NCBI GenBank assembly: GCA_018242205.1
Contig: JAFECJ010000011.1
Location: 1-64,000, forward strand
Direction of reading: 5' to 3'
Length of the DNA stretch: 64,000 bases
DNA from: Pseudomonadota bacterium
GTDB taxonomy: Bacteria; Pseudomonadota; Alphaproteobacteria; Rhizobiales; Xanthobacteraceae
Shown here piece after piece: positions 8,008 through 16,725 of this stretch (positions are counted from its first letter, which is position 1; each line of letters begins with the position of its first letter). Made by a program: the position numbers and the translations under genes. The notes below the pieces were generated by a model. The model searched no databases and was not told the DNA's origin. It saw nothing but the letters and a program-made list of their open reading frames with translations.

Positions 8008-8766
8008 TCACGCCCGCTGGCGATCGGCGTCGATCGGAAGTACCTGACCGGAAATGGTTTTCGCCGCCGGTGAGGCCAGGAATACCGCCAGGGCGGCGAT
8101 GTCCTTAGGGTCAATAAAGGCCTTAATCGACTGGTGATTGAAGGCCTCTTCCTGGACCTCGGCGACCGAGCGGCCGGAGAGCTGCGCCCGGCCCTGGAAC
8201 ACCCGCTGGATGCGGTCGCCCTCCACCACCCCCGGCGCGATGGCGTTGGCGCGGATGCCCCATTCGCCGAGTTCGATGGCCAGCGTCTTGGTGAAGCCGA
8301 TCACGCCCCATTTCGTCGCGGCATAGGGCGACCGGTTGGCAAAACCGAAGCGGCCGGCGATCGAGGCCATGTTGATGATGACGCCAGCCTCCGACTGTTT
8401 GAGCGCCGGAATGGCAAGCCGGGTGACGTCGAACATGCCGGTGAGGTTGATCGCCATCACCTTGTCCCAATCGTCCGGCGGATACTGGTCGACCGGCAGA
8501 GTCATGCCGGCAATGCCGGCATTGTTGATGAGCACGTCGAGCCCGCCGAGCGCGGCGATCGCCTCAGGCACCATCTTCTCGATCTCGGCGCGCTGGCTGA
8601 TGTCGCAACGCCGGGCGACGAGCCCCGGGATCTCCTTCGCCATTTCGGCGAGGGCCTTGTCGTCGATGTCGCAGATGAAGACCTTGGCGCCGGTCTTGGC
8701 GAAGGCGCGCGCGAATTCGCGGCCAATGCCGGCGGCGCCGGCGGTGATCAAAACTTTCTGCGACAT
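8008..8766 (-). CDS. SDR family NAD(P)-dependent oxidoreductase
   Basis: A 252-residue classical short-chain dehydrogenase; the start ATG 8766 has GGAGG just upstream. Visible motifs are the Rossmann turn LITAGAAGIGREFA (TAG replaces the usual TGG), CDIDD after strand 2, NNAGIAG, the catalytic Ser in INMASIAGRFG, and YAATK. The acidic residue after strand 2 suggests NAD(H) preference. The C-terminal FLASPAAKTISGQVLPIDA is typical of the FabG-like group. The substrate is unknown. It lies upstream of nothing obvious and next to clpS on the same strand (49 bases), so the two could be co-transcribed. Confidence 0.92.
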   Translation of the reverse strand: MSQKVLITAGAAGIGREFARAFAKTGAKVFICDIDDKALAEMAKEIPGLVARRCDISQRAEIEKMVPEAIAALGGLDVLINNAGIAGMTLPVDQYPPDDWDKVMAINLTGMFDVTRLAIPALKQSEAGVIINMASIAGRFGFANRSPYAATKWGVIGFTKTLAIELGEWGIRANAIAPGVVEGDRIQRVFQGRAQLSGRSVAEVQEEAFNHQSIKAFIDPKDIAALAVFLASPAAKTISGQVLPIDADRQRA

Positions 8767-8815
8767 GCGATTCCTCCGGTTTGCGCCGAGCATAGGCGGA
8801 GAACGGCGCCGTCCG

Positions 8816-9136
8816 CTACTCCTCCTTCTCCGTGGTGAAATAGAGCGGATAACCGTTCATCTTGCCGAGCTCGGTCGCCTCCTTGGCCTTGGTCTCGGCG
8901 ACATCCCGCGTATAGACGGCAATGACGCAGGCGCCCTTCTGGTGCGCGGTCATCATGACGCGATAGGCCTGGCTCTCATTGAGCCGGAACACGGCCTTGA
9001 GCACCTGCACGACGAATTCGCGCGGCGTGTAGTCGTCGTTGAGCAGGATCACCTTCCACAGTGGTGGCCGGGCGACCTTGCTCTTCTGTTTAGCGCGCGG
9101 CTTCGTCGTCGTGCCGGGATTGTCGACCGGGCTCAT
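8816..9136 (-). CDS. clpS: ATP-dependent Clp protease adaptor ClpS
   Basis: A 106-residue protein with an extended basic N-terminus and the ClpS core: WKVILLNDDYTPREFVVQVL, AYRVMMTAHQKGACVIAVYT and EVAETK-like helix 3. ClpS docks on ClpA and delivers N-end-rule substrates to ClpAP. The substrate-pocket residues of the NDDYT motif are intact. Alphaproteobacteria often carry two ClpS paralogues, so another copy may lie elsewhere. Here it is not next to clpA. Confidence 0.95.
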   Translation of the reverse strand: MSPVDNPGTTTKPRAKQKSKVARPPLWKVILLNDDYTPREFVVQVLKAVFRLNESQAYRVMMTAHQKGACVIAVYTRDVAETKAKEATELGKMNGYPLYFTTEKEE

Positions 9137-9288
9137 GAGGGCATTCCATCAAATCCTGCCCCGCGCCTGAATCCTGTTGCCGGCGGGGGTCCCCCGATTG
9201 CCTATCATCGCAAGTCCGGCCTAGAAGCAAAAGCCCTCAAAGCGTCAGGGCGGCCTCAATCAGAAAACGACGTTGCGGGGGAACCTCG

Positions 9289-10284
9289 ATGCCGACCGTC
9301 CTGCTCACCCACACACCGGACATGCTCGCCAATTACTATGGCGAGCGGGCATTGTCGGCGCTGCGCGCGCTGTGCGAGGTGCGGCTGAACGAGACCGGCA
9401 AGGTGCTGGACGCCGCGGCGCTCGCCAAGGCGGCGCAAGGCTGCGACATCATCGTTTCCGACCGACAGACGCCGGGCCCGGCCGAGTTCTTCGCGCAGGC
9501 CCCCGCCTCGCTTGCCGCCTTCCTGCGCGTCGCCGTCGATATTCGCAACATCGACGTGGCGGCCGCGTCGCAGATCGGCGTGCTGGTCACGCACGCGACG
9601 CCCGGCTTCATCGCTTCGGTCGCCGAACAGGCCATCGGCTACATGATCGATCTCGGCCGCCATACGCTCGATTACACGAACGCGTACCGCGCCGGGCACG
9701 ATCCGGAATCGCGCATGGGCCGGCAGTTGTCGGGCGCGACGCTCGGCATCCTCGGCTACGGCGCCATAGGTGAGCATCTGGCCCGTATCGGCGTCGTGCT
9801 CGGCATGAAGGTGATGGTGGCAGATCCATTCAAGACCGCCACCGAGCCTGGCGTCAGTCAGGCGTCGTTCGAAGATGTGCTGGCGCAGTCCGATTTCGTC
9901 GTCTGCCTGGTCGTCGCCAACGAGCAGACCGAGAACTTGATGAACGCGGCGGCGTTCGCCCGCATGAAGAGATCGGCCTTCTTCATCAATGTGTCGCGCG
10001 GCAATCTCGTCGACGAGAAGGCGCTCGAGGATGCGCTCGACCGCAAGATCGTCGCCGGCGCGGCAATGGACGTCGGCCGCGCCCCGGACCAGAAGCCGTC
10101 GCTGTTCCTGGCGAAGCGGTCCGATGTCATCGCAACGCCGCATACTGCGGGACTTACCCCCGATGCTGCCGAACATCAGGCTTTCGACACGGTCCATCAG
10201 GTCAAGGAACTGCTGTCGGGCCGGATGCCGCCCGGCGCTGCCAATCCGCAAACCGCGCAGCGTCTGAGCGTTTTCCGGAAATAA
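9289..10284 (+). CDS. D-isomer specific 2-hydroxyacid dehydrogenase family protein
   Basis: The 331-residue protein starts at ATG 9289 after a GGGGGA Shine-Dalgarno. It has the NAD-binding motif LGILGYGAIGEHLARI (about residues 148-163), the substrate-binding Arg in INVSRGNLVDEKAL and the catalytic His in ATPHTAGLT near residue 282. The Glu normally found in the DVFxxEP segment is absent: the sequence reads MDVGRAPDQKPS. I recall this GRAPDQ variant from a rhizobial subfamily, so it is probably a subgroup trait. The physiological substrate is unknown. It is monocistronic by spacing. Confidence 0.88.
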   Translation: MPTVLLTHTPDMLANYYGERALSALRALCEVRLNETGKVLDAAALAKAAQGCDIIVSDRQTPGPAEFFAQAPASLAAFLRVAVDIRNIDVAAASQIGVLVTHATPGFIASVAEQAIGYMIDLGRHTLDYTNAYRAGHDPESRMGRQLSGATLGILGYGAIGEHLARIGVVLGMKVMVADPFKTATEPGVSQASFEDVLAQSDFVVCLVVANEQTENLMNAAAFARMKRSAFFINVSRGNLVDEKALEDALDRKIVAGAAMDVGRAPDQKPSLFLAKRSDVIATPHTAGLTPDAAEHQAFDTVHQVKELLSGRMPPGAANPQTAQRLSVFRK

Positions 10285-10368
10285 CCGAAGCCGCCCCAGA
10301 ACTTGTCGACCTATGGAACAAGGTTCCACGCTATGCGTTGAAAGGCATGCATCATTCCTGGGGGTGAT

Positions 10369-10521
10369 ATGCCAATCAACCGCAACGTTCTGATCCTCGC
10401 CGTCGCCGTGCTGTGCGTGGCCGTCGGCGCGCTTGGCTACAAGGTCTACGAAGACAACCGCGAGCCGAAAGGCGTGCAGCTCAAGATCGGTTCCGGCGGC
10501 ATTTCGGTCGAGAAGAAGTAG
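10369..10521 (+). CDS. 50-residue single-pass membrane peptide
   Basis: ATG 10369 follows GGGGTGAT and opens a 50-codon frame ending at TAG 10521. The peptide MPINRNVLILAVAVLCVAVG continues with ALGYKVYEDNREPKGVQLKI and ends GSGGISVEKK. It has one N-terminal transmembrane helix and a short polar tail expected in the periplasm. Similar short proteins with an INRN start, one helix and an Ile/Val-Glu-Lys-Lys end occur in Bradyrhizobium-like genomes, from memory. Function is unknown. Confidence 0.78.
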   Translation: MPINRNVLILAVAVLCVAVGALGYKVYEDNREPKGVQLKIGSGGISVEKK

Positions 10522-10790
10522 TACTCACAATACCTTGTGGCTTCGTTGCACAAGGCCCGCGGCTGCGGCCGTGGGCTCGCATGCGTTTGCCTGCATTTGC
10601 CGGCCGCGCCGCTGGCGGTGCGACGCGCCGAGCGCGCTACACATCATTCGTGATCGGTTACGTCAGCCTTGCTGCTTCATTTGCGACTGACGATGCCGAT
10701 AGCATTCGCGCCGGGGAGCGTGGGACAAGCCCGCGCGGTCAGCACGATGCTCATGATCGTGCACCGCGTCCAAGGACAGGAGGCACGAGG
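10522..10790. other. Intergenic region between two small genes
   Basis: This gap holds a 7-bp hairpin (CCTTGTG 10533-10539 with CACAAGG 10549-10555) after the 50-residue gene. It has no T-run. Nothing else with coding or RNA character is evident until the AGGAGG at 10778-10783 of the next gene. Confidence 0.4.
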
Positions 10791-11009
10791 ATGAGCCCGC
10801 ACGCTCGAAGCGACATCGATCTGCTCAGAAAGTCCTTGCTCGGTAGGACGGCGCGTTATCGACCGGCTCATGAATGCGCCCAATGCGGCGAGGCGCTTTA
10901 TATGCCGGAATTTTCCGAATGGCTCGACACAGGCAGCGCAAGGCATCTGTGGCAATGCGATGCCTGTGGCTACACATTCGAAACGACGGTTCAATTCGCA
11001 GCGGCGTAG
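10791..11009 (+). CDS. Small zinc-ribbon-like protein
   Basis: A 72-residue protein starting at ATG 10791 with AGGAGG seven bases upstream. It carries two CxxC pairs, ECAQCGE (about residues 28-34) and QCDACGYTFET (about 55-65), separated by ALYMPEFSEWLDTGSARHLW. The spacing fits one zinc ribbon. The start MSPHARSDIDLLRKSLLGRT is basic. Such proteins are widespread in Bradyrhizobium-like bacteria but uncharacterised; DNA or RNA binding is possible. Confidence 0.82.
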   Translation: MSPHARSDIDLLRKSLLGRTARYRPAHECAQCGEALYMPEFSEWLDTGSARHLWQCDACGYTFETTVQFAAA

Positions 11010-11180
11010 TGCGCGATGCCGATCGCCGGCCCCGGGCCCGGCCCGATGCGGCGGAGGGGCTGTCGGCTATCGCGAACACGCAAGAAAGGAGTCGGCTTAG
11101 GCGCACGCGTCCTCGCCCCAGTGCAACCCAGCGGCGCAGATGCGGTAAGTCGGCTCCTTTCGCTGCGGCCTTGTTCCGCG

Positions 11181-11225
11181 GCTGCTGCTTCAATGGCTGC
11201 GGCTTCAATGGCTGCGGCTTCAGTG
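11181..11225. repeat. Three imperfect 15-bp tandem repeats
   Basis: GCTGCTGCTTCAATG (11181-11195), GCTGCGGCTTCAATG (11196-11210) and GCTGCGGCTTCAGTG (11211-11225) lie head to tail between the zinc-ribbon gene and the end of the EAL gene. The units differ at one or two positions. A regulatory role is not evident. Confidence 0.75.
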
Positions 11226-11241
11226 GCCGCAATGCCCGCCC

Positions 11242-12906
11242 TTAGGCGGCCGCGGCGGCGTCCCGTTCCTGAGCCGCGCCCTCGCCCAACGCATCCATCG
11301 CCTCGACGAGTTTCAAAAATGCGCTGCCCGGCAGCGGCGGCGCGAACACATAACCCTGCGCGGCGCGGATGCCGATCTCGCGCAAATGCATGACCTGCTC
11401 GAAATTCTCGACGCCTTCGGCAATGACATCCATACGCATATTGTGCGCCAGATCGACCAGGGTCTCGACGATGGTGGTTGAGTTGCGGTCGGTTCCGATC
11501 GAGTCGATGAACATCTTGTCGATCTTGATGATGTCGACGCCCAGCTTCAGCATGTAGGACAGGCCGCTGTGCCCGGTGCCGACGTCGTCGATGGCGATCC
11601 GCACACCCAGCCCCTGCAGCGAGCTGATGATCTGCCGGGTGACGGCAAAGTTCTCGATCGGGTCGCGTTCTGTGACTTCCAGCACCACCTGCGACATCTT
11701 GATCGCCGATTTGGCAAAGATGGCGAAGACATCCTGAACGATGGCGTCGTCGGCGAACAGTTTGCCGGCGAAATTGAAGGACACCTTCAGGCCGAGGCGC
11801 TGACCAATGGCTGGACCGACTTCGTCGCTGACCCGGCGCATGAGATCGTAGGTCATCGCCCGGATGAGACCGCTCGATTCCGCCAGCGGGATGAAGGCCC
11901 CCGGCAGCACCAGCGAACCATCGGGTTTCTTCCAGCGGACGAGGACTTCGGCGCCACGTAATTGGCCGGTCGCGATATCGACGATCGGCTGGTAATAGGG
12001 CACGAATTCGCCGGCGGCGAGCGCGCGTTCGATGTCGGCCACCGGGTTGTGCGGCTGCCGGAAGCTCAGAAACGCCGCGAACAAACCGAGTGCCATCACG
12101 ACAGCACCGGTGACCAGGAGGCCGAGCCACCAAATTCCCCATTGGCCGTGGGCCATTAGTGACCGGGGCGCGATCATCTCGACGCGCAAGCCGAAACGGT
12201 CGGAATGGCTTTTGCCGATGAACAGGTCACCGATGGTCTCTTCCCGGCGCTGTCCGACCTCGGCGAGCATGGCGCGATTGCGCGTTTCCAGCCGCGCGTA
12301 AAGGCCCTGACCGTGCCTGTCGCCTGGGCCACCGAAGGCGCGCGCTGCGTGGGCATCGAAAAGATCGACCTCATATTGCGGCAGCAACAGAGTCGTCGGC
12401 ACCAGCGCAGCGATCTCATGGCCTCCGCCGGCGGCCGGCCGGCGCAGCCGGATCATCCGTCGACCGTTGCCGGCGGTGAGCACGTCGAGTGCGTAGCCTT
12501 GGGGCGTGGCCAGCGACTCACTCGAATAGATGCGGCGGATGGCGTCATCGGCCGCAGCATCGTCGGCGCGCGGGCAGATCGAGCGCCCGTCGCGGTCGAG
12601 AAGCGAAATGTCCTTGATGGGCGCCGTCGCGAATACGGCGCGCTGCATGGCGCTGCGTTCCTCGGCGTCGCAGGTCCCCACGCCACCGGCAGCGAGCGCG
12701 TCGAGCGTCTCGATCACGAGCGCAAGACGATGCTCGGCCCGCACGATCGCGTTTCGCGCCGACAGGTCGATCTCTTCCTGGCCGATCCGTTCGGCTACGC
12801 CACTGAGCCAGAAGTTGAAAACGACCAATGGCACACAGGCAAGGACGGCGCCGACCGCGATCGCAACAATATTCTGGCGCGTGAACCCGCGCGCAAACAA
12901 ACTCAT
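11242..12906 (-). CDS. CSS-motif sensor with EAL domain, c-di-GMP phosphodiesterase
   Basis: This 554-residue inner-membrane protein has a transmembrane helix at about 13-34, a periplasmic CSS-type sensor region to about 240, a second helix (WWLGLLVTGAVVMALGLFAA), and a cytoplasmic EAL domain at about 285-535. EAL residues are visible: EVL in place of EAL (GAEVLVRW), FNFAGKL, EVTERDP, the DDVGTGHSGLSYM metal/loop motif, KIDKMFID and EGVE. All main catalytic ligands appear present, so hydrolysis of c-di-GMP to pGpG is expected. CSS sensors respond to periplasmic thiol redox state; one Cys is in GGVGTCDAEE and another in SICPRAD. No GGDEF domain is present. Confidence 0.92.
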   Translation of the reverse strand: MSLFARGFTRQNIVAIAVGAVLACVPLVVFNFWLSGVAERIGQEEIDLSARNAIVRAEHRLALVIETLDALAAGGVGTCDAEERSAMQRAVFATAPIKDISLLDRDGRSICPRADDAAADDAIRRIYSSESLATPQGYALDVLTAGNGRRMIRLRRPAAGGGHEIAALVPTTLLLPQYEVDLFDAHAARAFGGPGDRHGQGLYARLETRNRAMLAEVGQRREETIGDLFIGKSHSDRFGLRVEMIAPRSLMAHGQWGIWWLGLLVTGAVVMALGLFAAFLSFRQPHNPVADIERALAAGEFVPYYQPIVDIATGQLRGAEVLVRWKKPDGSLVLPGAFIPLAESSGLIRAMTYDLMRRVSDEVGPAIGQRLGLKVSFNFAGKLFADDAIVQDVFAIFAKSAIKMSQVVLEVTERDPIENFAVTRQIISSLQGLGVRIAIDDVGTGHSGLSYMLKLGVDIIKIDKMFIDSIGTDRNSTTIVETLVDLAHNMRMDVIAEGVENFEQVMHLREIGIRAAQGYVFAPPLPGSAFLKLVEAMDALGEGAAQERDAAAAA

Positions 12907-13174
12907 TCCGCCTCACCGTTCTGGTGCAACCGGTAATAAGCCATCGCGCCGTAAAAACCGGCTTAAGCCTAAGCCCCCGGATTCATGGAAAAATCGGCCG
13001 CCGCGGCCTCATCGCCCGCATGGTTAACAGGGGGCAAAAATGGAACCTTGCCGAGCATATGAAAAACGCCATTCCGGTTGCTGGACACCGTTTGGGCCTA
13101 TCGCACGCCCGGGCTAGATTACCGTCATGGGTGTGTCGTCCGCCGTCGTTCCAGAGCCGCCCGGGAGACAGATT

Positions 13175-14098
13175 ATGAGCTTTTTTCCGGGTCAGGATCC
13201 GCGCGCCGGCGACGCCTATAGCTGCGAGGCCATCGCCCATGTCGTGGTGCCGCGCACGGTGGACCTCGGCGACGGCTTCGCCGTGCGCCGCGCCCTGCCC
13301 TCCGTGCGCTCGCGCATGGTCGGGCCCTTCATTTTTTTCGATCACTTCGGCCCGGCCGAATTCCGCGCCGGCACCGGGCTCGATGTCCGGCCGCATCCCC
13401 ATATCGGGCTGTCGACCGTGACCTATCTGTTCGACGGCGAGATCATGCACCGGGACTCGCTCGGCACCGCGCTGGCGATCCGCCCCGGCGAGATCAACTG
13501 GATGACGGCGGGGCGCGGCATCGTTCACTCCGAGCGCACCGACAGCACTCTGCGCACCTCAGGCAGCCCGATTCATGGCCTGCAGATGTGGGTGGCGCTG
13601 CCGGCGGCGAGCGAAGAGATCGCGCCGGGCTTTGCCCATCACGCGACGTCCGAATTTCCGATTATCGAGGACGAAGGCAAGACCGTACGCGTGGTGGTCG
13701 GGTCGCTCTATGGGGCAAAGTCGCCGGTGCCGGTGCTGCACGAAACCATATTCGGCGACGTCGTGCTCAAGGCCGGCGCGTCAATCCCGATCGACGCCGA
13801 TCACGACGAGCGTGCGCTCTATGTCATCGACGGCACGATCGACATTGCCGGCGACCGGTTCGAGCCGGGGCGGCTTCTGGTGTTCAAGCCGGGCGACCGC
13901 ATCACCGTGACGGCCGCAACCGACGCGCATGTCGTGCTGGTCGGCGGCGCGCCGATGGACGGCCCGCGTCACATCTGGTGGAATTTCGTCTCGTCGCGCA
14001 AGGATCGCATCGAGCAGGCCAAGGCCGACTGGAAGGCCGGCCACTTCGACAAGGTGCCCGGCGACGAGATCGAGTTTATTCCGCTGCCTGAGCGATAA
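13175..14098 (+). CDS. Pirin family protein
   Basis: A 307-residue bicupin. ATG 13175 is preferred over an upstream ATG at 13127 because it follows GGGAGA and fits the family start. The N-terminal cupin has the metal site [15 protein letters not shown] with the HxH pair, then the third His and the Glu in GIVHSERT; the C-terminal cupin is [15 protein letters not shown] and beyond. Pirins bind Fe or Ni/Cu; some, such as YhhW, have quercetinase activity, while others act as redox-sensing regulators. The actual role here is unknown. Its 3' end overlaps convergent metA by 23 bases. Confidence 0.93.
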   Translation: MSFFPGQDPRAGDAYSCEAIAHVVVPRTVDLGDGFAVRRALPSVRSRMVGPFIFFDHFGPAEFRAGTGLDVRPHPHIGLSTVTYLFDGEIMHRDSLGTALAIRPGEINWMTAGRGIVHSERTDSTLRTSGSPIHGLQMWVALPAASEEIAPGFAHHATSEFPIIEDEGKTVRVVVGSLYGAKSPVPVLHETIFGDVVLKAGASIPIDADHDERALYVIDGTIDIAGDRFEPGRLLVFKPGDRITVTAATDAHVVLVGGAPMDGPRHIWWNFVSSRKDRIEQAKADWKAGHFDKVPGDEIEFIPLPER

Positions 14099-15041
14099 CG
14101 CGCGCGTTCGGGCCGGCCATTTCGACCGTGCCGATCTTGGCGACCTCGAACGGCGTCGTCTGGTAGATCTGGTTGATCCAGTTGCCGAACAACAAATGGG
14201 CGTGGCTGCGCCAGTGGTTGAGCGGCGGCACGTCGGGATTGTCGCCGGGGAAATAGTTCTTCGGTACTTCGACGGCGACATTGGCGGCGCGGTCGCGGAA
14301 ATATTCGTCCGCCAGCGAGCCGCTGTCGTATTCGATGTGGTTGAACATGTGCAGCGCGCGATGGGCCGGATCGTCGATCAGACACACGCCCGCTTCATCC
14401 GACTCCATCAACAGCTTCATGCCGCTCTGCTTCGGGATATCGGCGCGCCGCACCTCGGTCCAGCGCGATACCGGAATGGCGAAGTCGTCGGAAAAGCCGC
14501 GCAGATAAGGCGAGGTGCGGTCGAGCACGCGGTGCCGGTAGACGCCGAACATTTTCTTGTCGAGCGCGTATTTCGGCATGCCGTGGAAATGATGCACCGC
14601 CGCCTGCGCGCCCCAGCAGATCGTCATCAGGCCGTGCACGTTGGTCTGCGTCCAGTCGAAGACGCGCTCCAGTTCGCCCCAATACGTCACCTCTTCGAAC
14701 GGCAGGGTCTCGACCGGCGCGCCGGTGACGATGAAGCCATCGAATTTCTCGTCCCGTACGTCTTCCCAGTTACGGTAGAACGAAACGATGTGGTCGGCCG
14801 AGGTGTTGCGCGGCACGTGCTCGGTCATCTTGACCAACGTCATCTCGATCTGCAGCGGCGAGGCGCCGAGCAGGCGCGCGAACTGCGTCTCGGTCTTGGC
14901 CTTGTTGGGCATCAGGTTGAGCAGGCCGATGCGCATCGGCCGGATGTCCTGGCGGACGGCGTCCTTCTCGAGCATGACGCTGACGCCTTCCGCTTCGAGC
15001 ACGGAACGCGCGGGCAGATTGTTCGGGATCTTGATCGGCAT
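14076..15041 (-). CDS. metA: Homoserine O-acyltransferase MetA, predicted acetyl-CoA type
   Basis: The 321-residue protein catalyses acylation of homoserine, the first committed step of methionine synthesis. The catalytic residues are at the family positions: Cys142 in [12 protein letters not shown], and His235 and Glu237 in FNHIEYDS. Residue 111 is Glu in [14 protein letters not shown]. In characterised MetA enzymes Glu at this position goes with acetyl-CoA use and Gly with succinyl-CoA, so homoserine O-acetyltransferase activity is predicted. No other methionine gene is adjacent. A structured leader of about 150 bases lies upstream and may regulate it. Confidence 0.95.
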   Translation of the reverse strand: MPIKIPNNLPARSVLEAEGVSVMLEKDAVRQDIRPMRIGLLNLMPNKAKTETQFARLLGASPLQIEMTLVKMTEHVPRNTSADHIVSFYRNWEDVRDEKFDGFIVTGAPVETLPFEEVTYWGELERVFDWTQTNVHGLMTICWGAQAAVHHFHGMPKYALDKKMFGVYRHRVLDRTSPYLRGFSDDFAIPVSRWTEVRRADIPKQSGMKLLMESDEAGVCLIDDPAHRALHMFNHIEYDSGSLADEYFRDRAANVAVEVPKNYFPGDNPDVPPLNHWRSHAHLLFGNWINQIYQTTPFEVAKIGTVEMAGPNARVIAQAAE

Positions 15042-15117
15042 GGATACAATCGGTCCTCAACCTCGTGAGCGCGACCGACTGTGACTGAGCCCGTTTCGTT
15101 GCCGGTTCGGCCACATC

Positions 15118-15177
15118 CTCCCTTTCGGGGAGCGCCACCTTGCTCGGGAAGCAGGTTGGCGTCGGGCGATGCCCAAC
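15118..15177 (-). promoter_or_regulatory. Structured 5' leader of metA, candidate riboswitch or attenuator
   Basis: Read on the minus strand, the metA leader contains three hairpins. GGGC-ATC-GCCC (15174-15164) comes first. Then a long stem GCCA/TGGC plus CCTGCT/AGCAGG with two bulged A residues and loop TCCCG spans 15160-15134. Last is CTCCC-CGAAA-GGGAG (15132-15118). CCAAC at 15159-15155 belongs to the second stem but can instead pair with GTTGG at 15177-15173, which would enclose the first hairpin, so alternative folds are possible. Alphaproteobacterial metA often has the SAM-II riboswitch, but I could not match its conserved core here. Confidence 0.5.
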
Positions 15178-15327
15178 TCTTGATGTTGGTTGTTAAATAT
15201 ACCTTTGCTGGCGGTTCCGCAAGCGGTCGCGCGGGGTCGGACCGGCACAGGCCGGCCGATACCGCGGCCGGAACGATAGTGGTTCCGGCGAGTTCCATAG
15301 ACAGCGGCGCCCAAGGCCCGCCCTGAA

Positions 15328-16647
15328 ATGGAGCCCGCCTTGATCCCGCGTTTGCTGACCATCTGGGACAATGTCCGGACCAGCTTGTGGGCCCTGCCCT
15401 TGGCCATGGTCCTGGCTGCCACCCTCCTCGCCATCGCGGCGCTGCGGGCCAAATTCGATCCGGGCGGCGATCCGGTCTGGTTTCTCTACAGCGGCAGCGC
15501 CAGCCAGGCGCCCCAGTTTCTCGGCAATCTTGTCAGCGCCATGATCACGATGGCGACCTTGGCCATCTCGATTACCATGGTGGTGCTCACGCTCGCCGCT
15601 CAGCAGCTCGGGCCGCGGTTGATCCGCAACTTCATGAGCGACAGGCTGACGCAGGCTTCGCTCGGCCTGTTCATTGCGACCGTGGTTTACCTGCTGCTGG
15701 TGTTGCGGAGCATTTATGGCGACGGCGATCATGTCGCCAATCTGGCGATAACGGTCGGCACTGCGCTCGTGCTGGCAAGCGTCGCCAATCTTCTCATCTT
15801 CGTTCATCACCTGGCCCGCGCGATCATTGCCGATAACATTGTCGATCGGGTCGGCGATGCATTGGACCGCGATATCACCCGCCTGCTGCCGGAGAAAGAC
15901 GCAGACGAACCCCCGCCCGTGCCGGGCGGCGCTCTTGCAGGCGGTACAATTCCGCTGGCCGATGGCGGCTATATCCAGGCTATCGACATCGACACTCTGG
16001 TACACCGCGCCGCGGACGCCAATGCGCTCATCGAACTGCAGATCCGGCCTGGACAACATGCGGTGACCGGCGCGATCCTGGCACGCGTCACACCGCAAAC
16101 CGCAACCGAGACCCTCACCAGCCCGGTGCAATCGGCCTGTATTGTCGGCCGCGGCCGCACGGCCGTGCAGGATCTCGAATATTCCGTGCATCAACTGGTG
16201 GAGGTGGCGTTGCGTGCATTGTCGCCCGGCATCAACGACCCTTACACCGCGACCGCGGTGCTCGACCGCCTGGCCCGCTCGTTGCGTCTGGTGATGACGC
16301 GCGGCACGGCGCGCTCCCGCTTTGCCGACGACAAGGGCATCGTCCGGATCGTTGCACCGATATCGACATTCGAGGGATTAACCGACGCCGCATTCAATCA
16401 GATCCGGCAGGCCGCCGGTTCTCATCCGGCGATCCTGATCCGCATGGCCGACAATATCGGACAGTTGCTACGTCAGGCCGACGACAGCCAGCGGCCGGCG
16501 CTGGAGAAGCATCTGCGTCTTGTCGTCAATGCCGGCGGTCGCGGCATCGAGGACGGCGACGACCGCAACGACCTCAAAGCCATCGCCAGCGCGGCGCGTG
16601 CGGCCGTGCGCGCTGCGGGCGCCGACGGCAGCGGCGCCCGCCCTTGA
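15328..16647 (+). CDS. DUF2254 domain-containing membrane protein
   Basis: A 439-residue protein starting at ATG 15328. It has four hydrophobic helices in the first 180 residues (for example LWALPLAMVLAATLLAIAAL and LAISITMVVLTLAAQQLGPR), then a cytoplasmic region with CIVGRGRTAVQDLEYSVHQL and ALSPGINDPYTATAVLDRLA. The SPGINDPYTA motif is the hallmark of DUF2254. The biochemical role is unknown. It converges on the displaced end of aspS that lies seven bases downstream, which suggests that DUF2254 and aspS were once direct convergent neighbours. Confidence 0.9.
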   Translation: MEPALIPRLLTIWDNVRTSLWALPLAMVLAATLLAIAALRAKFDPGGDPVWFLYSGSASQAPQFLGNLVSAMITMATLAISITMVVLTLAAQQLGPRLIRNFMSDRLTQASLGLFIATVVYLLLVLRSIYGDGDHVANLAITVGTALVLASVANLLIFVHHLARAIIADNIVDRVGDALDRDITRLLPEKDADEPPPVPGGALAGGTIPLADGGYIQAIDIDTLVHRAADANALIELQIRPGQHAVTGAILARVTPQTATETLTSPVQSACIVGRGRTAVQDLEYSVHQLVEVALRALSPGINDPYTATAVLDRLARSLRLVMTRGTARSRFADDKGIVRIVAPISTFEGLTDAAFNQIRQAAGSHPAILIRMADNIGQLLRQADDSQRPALEKHLRLVVNAGGRGIEDGDDRNDLKAIASAARAAVRAAGADGSGARP

Positions 16648-16653
16648 CCGATC

Positions 16654-16725
16654 CTATTTCTTCGGCAAATCCAGCCGAATGCTCAGCTCTTTAAGCTGCT
16701 TCGGCGTCACTTCGGCCGGCGTGCG
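16654..16725 (-). pseudogene. Displaced 3' end of aspS (23 codons plus stop)
   Basis: Read on the minus strand this segment encodes [20 protein letters not shown] followed by PKK and a TAG stop. The intact aspS ends [23 protein letters not shown] at 18737-18808. The two differ at only three residues, and most base changes are synonymous. A 28-base core is identical (16694-16721 and 18777-18804). The fragment has no upstream coding region, so it is a relic. It marks the far edge of a roughly 2.1 kb islet beside aspS. Confidence 0.88.

Noticed and set aside
15042..15250. SAM-II riboswitch in the metA leader
   Set aside because: The expected short pseudoknot core with its conserved purine-rich segments was not found by eye, so only a generic structured leader is reported.
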